64,000 bases of DNA from Alisma plantago-aquatica (lineage: Eukaryota; Streptophyta; Magnoliopsida; Alismatales; Alismataceae): the NCBI GenBank assembly GCA_963693085.1, contig OY856412.1, positions 349,944,957 to 350,008,956 on the forward strand, given 5' to 3'. The first letter of the stretch is position 1. The number at the start of each line of letters is the position of its first letter. The notes beneath the pieces were generated by a model. The model did not search any database. It worked only from the letters and a program-made list of their open reading frames with translations, and had not been told where the DNA came from. The translations under genes were made by a program, and so were the position numbers. This document shows, piece after piece, positions 59,778 through 64,000 of the stretch.

Positions 59778-61303
59778 TATCTACTTTGTTTTTAACTTTT
59801 GGCTATCCAAGCTGCTCCAAATTGTTGGGAATTGTTCAAAAACATATATTTGTTATTCTTATTATTCTGCGTTGTAATATGGGTCTGAATTGGTTTGTGG
59901 CCCTTTCCTTGTTGAGTTCAACTCTAATTATGAATTCGTTTCTGTTCATATATATATTATACATGTATGTCTGTATGTTTATATCTGTATATATTGAAGA
60001 GTAGGGTTTGCTTGATAGAAAATGTGCCTCCTTGCCTAGGTATATTTCTTTACGAGTATAAACGTTTATTAATAACTACATATCATCATATTGAATGGGA
60101 AAATGAGGGAAAGGGCAATCAGGATCATAAAAAAATGGATTGCTTTGCTGAGGATGTAATTGAATAGACAATTTATTGAACTACATAATACCACAAATAA
60201 TATTTATTGGAATTTCTTTACTGGAATATGTTCACTTATATAGATTGGAAGATTAGATTCATGTATTATATGAATCAAAGTTTATGTTTATTTTGTAAAA
60301 TGATGCATCTGTTTTATCAAATAAACATTCTAATTGTATTTAACTTTAGTATGTAGTATGCCTGTGTGATTGGAAATAAGAGTGTGGTTCTGTTGATCTG
60401 GAATCTATCTTTAGATTCTATTTTAACTCACACAGCTTCATCTGTAAGGACTTTTTCCAATTAAAAATTAAGCCTTACCATTAGTGAATAGTGTATCAAA
60501 ATGTTAATGTACTCTTTTATTGCAACATATTTTTGTTGTGTGCACTTCTCTCACCGAGGTGTAAGCCTCGAGGTGCATTTGGGATAACCTCACCAAGAGG
60601 CATAAGCCTCGAGATCCTCAAGGCAGATTTTTTATTACCATGATCATAATTTTAGTTTACGGGTGCATGTTGCTGCTATGTTGGTTCACTTACATTTATC
60701 TCTACTTTGCACTCACTCTGATTCCTTTTTGTATTTATATTGATAGGGTAGAATTACTTTTAATGATGGATTTTGACGGACAATGCACCTTGGAGTAGAC
60801 CAAAACCGAAATATAAGGGTAAGTTATTTGCTGTATTATGATTTATGTATTAACTTTAAATTCTATTAATATAATGATTTGTCATTTTTAGGAGAAGAAT
60901 ATTCAAGTACCTAACCGTATGAGGCCTGGCATTGATGAAGAGCACCACACCATTTGAAGGAATATGGAGACATTATAGATCTTAAGAGTTTCTAGCATGA
61001 TATGTTGATTGTCATCAATCTCAAATTTTAAAACCATATGTACTCTTTATTTATATCAACGTTGAGTACGCAATGTATGGATAATATTTTACTTCAATAA
61101 CAGAAATTGGTTTGAGGTGATTTAACATTTTTATGTGTCATTTTGGTGTTGAATCTTCTTATGATGTCATGTGAATTAGTATAAAAATATTGCTTGAGGT
61201 TATGTATACAAAGTTTTCATTTAAAATTTGATATTCACTATAGTAACAATTGATTAACATTTAATAAATCATTCAATAATCAATAACCAAATCATTTACA
61301 GTA
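59778..61303. other. 3' part of CACTA 2 beyond the LTR element
   Basis: AT-rich. Two possible exons with GT/AG borders lie at about 60748-60822 and 60893-60956 (reading HLGVDQNRNIR, then EKNIQVPNRMRPGIDEEHHT and a stop). They could belong to the second CACTA 2 gene or a leftover transcript, but a TGA lies in the first. A short cluster of gagg/cctc inverted pairs is at 60550-60625. Nothing else is recognised. Confidence 0.35.
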
Positions 61304-61620
61304 GTCCCTCATAAATATATTGATGAAGGTCCAGATTGACCATCAAAATTGCATTCATGACGACCACATAGCCTCTCAAAAATATATTCTCCAGGACCAT
61401 CAAGTCCCTCAAAAATGTATTTATGAGAACTAAATAGTCTCTCAAAAATGTATTTATGAAGGCTAAATAGTCCCTCAAAAATGTATTTATGAAGGCTAAA
61501 TAGTCCCTCAAAAATGTATTTATGAAGGCTAAATAGTCCCTCAATATAACATTCTTGAGGGTCAGTTGGTCTGTGACAATTGTATTCGTGAGGGCCACTG
61601 GTATTTGTAACGTGAGTTCT
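61304..61620. repeat. 33-bp tandem repeat in the right subterminal region of CACTA 2
   Basis: Units of the type gtccctcaaaaatgtatttatgaaggctaaata begin at 61304, about 61337, 61371, 61404, 61437, 61470, 61503 and 61536. The central ones are almost identical and the outer ones diverged. The 11-residue periodic frames in it are artefacts. Confidence 0.9.
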
Positions 61621-61715
61621 CTTCACGGACCATTTGTGAGGGCCAGACCCTCAATCGTCCCTATTTGTGAGGGCCTGTAGAGAGGGATTTGTGACAGGAC
61701 TCACTCGTGAATAAT

Positions 61716-61734
61716 GGCCCAATATTTACTAGTG
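61716..61734. repeat. Right terminal inverted repeat of CACTA 2
   Basis: Ends GGCCCAATATTTACTAGTG, followed by ATA and inverse to 38845-38863. Confidence 0.9.
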
Positions 61735-62699
61735 ATAATTCCACTAAACTAGGGGAACTAGCTTGCCCTTTTCCCTGCTTAAACATTATGCTACTATTTC
61801 TAGGAATTCGTTAGTGGCCTCTCAAGGAGGAAAGCTTTAGTTTCTAAAACAAATTTAGGCCAACCAACTTGTCTATTGCGTATCATTTCAAGAGGGAATA
61901 AGCTTTCCAAATATAAATTCAAAATCTCGTACCTTTGAATTAAAGTATACACAATTGTGAATTCCAAGTATTCTGCTCCAAGAATTTAATGACTCCAAAG
62001 AAATTTAGAAATGTAAAGAAACATTTGACATTATATGACTTGGAACCAAGGTTTGTTTATTTTACTCTGGATTAAGATTGTTTATCTTCTATTTTTATTC
62101 CATATTTTATCATCAATATCATTTATAGACTTCCAAGTAGGTTATTAATGTTATACACTTGAGTATATTATATTTTTCCCAAATTAGTTCCTCAAATATA
62201 ATACTCTCTCTTCTGTGATACAATTACATTTAGTAACTATGGTTCAACATGTTTAACTTATAAGATACCTTGTATTAAGATTCCCTTACAAGAAATCATT
62301 TCAGGTTTATATTCAAAATTCCATAATACATACATATCTAGATTTATCAAATGTGTTTATAAGTATATCGATACATTACCTACTTTTTTAGATGATTGAG
62401 AGGAAGTAGATTCATTTAAAGATTCAAGCATCCTTCTTATAGTTCCTTTCTCCAGAGCTTTATATATGTTCTCTTTCTCTAGATTATATCATATATGCAT
62501 AGATATATGCATCTAGAGTTCAAGTTCCTTATACATCCATGTGGGAATGCATGAATACCCCTTATCGTACATATAGATAAATGAATATATAAGTACACTA
62601 CACCTTGTGATCATTACTAAATTATTGGTAGAATATTCCTTTACAAATGGGTATCTTATCATTAAAATTTACAGATTACATAATTAACTAATGGACTAA
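61735..62699. other. Unassigned flanking sequence
   Basis: AT-rich, with no open frame of note, no repeat and no domain recognised. Confidence 0.5.
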
Positions 62700-64000
62700 T
62701 GATGCAACCCCTATTTTAGGGCTTCATGGTATGTATTTTTGCACTATAATAACATCTAAATATTGATTGCAAGCCATTTCCTCTATCTAAACTTTGATGT
62801 CAAATGCACTTATACCTCCTTTAGTGTGTTTTCAAGGTACTGATCAATGCATTGGTGCAAGAAAGAGAGACGAAGAACATCTTTGGGTCCTTGCACCCCA
62901 ACATTGGACCTATCTCTTCCTCGAGCTCTCTTTGGATGCATAAGAATCAATACAAAGAAAAAGGTGGTCAAATGAAGAAGTTGAAGTTGAAGTCAGCAGA
63001 AGGAAGCCCCAAAACAACGGTGAGAAACCACCACGGTCGTTGTGAATTAATCTCCAAATGTCATATGGACTTCAACAATTTTGTACATATATGACCATGG
63101 CAGTGGTTAGCAAAATAGTCATGGTCACTGAAGACATCATGACCATGATAAATAGAAAGGTTGTGGCCGATGAGCTACACCTTACCTATGGCACCTTCCA
63201 TGACCGTGGTGAATTATTCACCAAACTCTCAAAAATCAACAATAACTTAGTCAAATTTGTACCTGAATGACCACAGTCGTGGCCATCAGCATGACTGTGG
63301 CCCCTAAAGTATACCTCACTCATAGTGACGTCTATGACCATGGTGATCTAAAGACAAGACAACCCTCAGAGCAACCTCGCTTGTGGAAACCTCCTCCAAC
63401 ATGGCCGTGCTACCCCACACGGTCGTGGTACCCTCTACCCAACATGATTGTGGTACCTTCCACGGCCATTGCCACCCATCATATACTTACACCTCACCTC
63501 CACCTTCCACCTTGGCCATTCCTATGTCCTACAACCGTGCCATGTAACCCCCACCATGACCATGGTGAACACCTAAACCTACCCATTTTCTCCACCATTT
63601 TTCCCATTTTACACTCACTTACCCTAGTGTTCCTCCATCACCAATATACTCATAGGTGGTGGCCAGAGCATGAAGATTAGCACCCCTACAACTACTCTAG
63701 CTACTCCTTAGCCATTTCCTTACATTCAAGTCATCCACCTACCTCTCACCTTCCACTTCCACTCCATTTCCACCATACAAACCTAGTTTTCTAGGTTTCC
63801 CACCATAATCACCCAAATTTCCATGATATTCACCTACCTTGGAGGAGGAACCACATCCTAAATTAGATAGGAGGTGAAGGAGAATACGCTTCCATGAGAT
63901 TCATGGCCATCTGCCTCTTTCTTCTTTTCTTTTTGCAATTTTGCATGATCATGTCTAGCTGAACCCCTAGTGGTGGGTTATTTGGGGTTAAAATGTTACT
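62700..64000 (+). repeat. LTR-like block, second copy (cut by window end)
   Basis: It starts TGATGCAACCCCTATTTTAG and follows the block at 33120 in order: head, 'gcacttat' region, palindrome-rich stretch (63020-63570), cc-rich stretch, then a tail resembling 'gtggtgggttatttgggg' at the window end. Open frames 62852-63680 lie in the palindrome cluster and are not called as genes. Whether this is a full LTR or a solo LTR cannot be seen. Confidence 0.5.

Larger units (their letters stand above)
38845..61734 (+). mobile_element. CACTA element 2 (En/Spm superfamily), 22.9 kb with nested insertions
   Basis: The left end is CACTACAAAAAATTTGGCC and the inverted right end CACTAGTAAATATTGGGCC (15 of 19 identical). 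ATA flanks both sides (38842-38844 and 61735-61737), a 3-bp target duplication. Subterminal motifs of the type tttgtgaggg occur at both ends. On the plus strand are a TNP2-type transposase (44201-47672) and a second gene (48011-50575). An 8.7-kb LTR element (51090-59772) is inserted downstream, and a LINE wreck with a foldback lies upstream of the transposase. Without the LTR element the length is about 14.2 kb. Confidence 0.93.

Noticed and set aside
60748..60956. Last exons of a host gene
   Set aside because: The splice-like borders are present, but the first piece has a TGA in frame and the region lies inside CACTA 2; left as a note only.
61296..61626. 100- and 105-codon minus-strand frames with an 11-residue period
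   Set aside because: They result from the 33-bp tandem repeat, which stays open in several frames.

Overview
The window is plant nuclear DNA, AT-rich and almost entirely made of nested transposable elements. The evidence for a plant is the set of families: Tekay/Del-type Ty3-gypsy chromoviruses with 3.3-kb LTRs, two CACTA (En/Spm) DNA transposons whose genes have introns, L1-type and RTE-type LINE pieces, and a gene fragment that reads as an AGO4-clade ARGONAUTE. I cannot place the species. No intact host gene, rRNA or functional tRNA was recognised.

Layout. 1-16087: two decayed Tekay-like retrotransposons on the minus strand in an LTR-internal-LTR-internal-LTR arrangement (the left LTR is cut by the window edge). 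16088-24081: unassigned sequence with a microsatellite, a 117-bp tandem duplication and two tRNA/SINE-like segments. 24082-35812: CACTA element 1, minus strand, flanked by TAG on both sides, with a broken TNP2-type transposase and a broken second gene that ends in a Ulp1-like cysteine protease domain. An RTE LINE tail and an LTR-like block are nested inside it. 35813-38844: unassigned sequence with a possible gag relic. 38845-61734: CACTA element 2, plus strand, 22.9 kb, flanked by ATA on both sides. Its transposase gene is nearly intact (three exons, one frameshift) and its second gene has eight exons, with two stops in exon 4. It carries an L1-type LINE wreck, a 738-bp near-loopless foldback and a young 8.7-kb non-autonomous LTR element (51090-59772, flanked by AACTC). 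61735-62699: nothing recognised. 62700-64000: a second copy of the LTR-like block seen inside CACTA 1, running out of the window.

How the parts relate. The most unusual object is the foldback at 41796-42533. Both arms carry the same fragment of an AGO4/6/9-type PIWI domain, including the segment around its first catalytic aspartate. It lies between a GC-rich leader and the transposase start codon, inside a probable first intron, so transcription of the transposase could make a long double-stranded hairpin matching a host RNA-directed DNA methylation effector. A second theme is that three different LTR families here contain arrays of short stem-loops or palindromes. In the young element the stems change from unit to unit but stay complementary around a constant loop.
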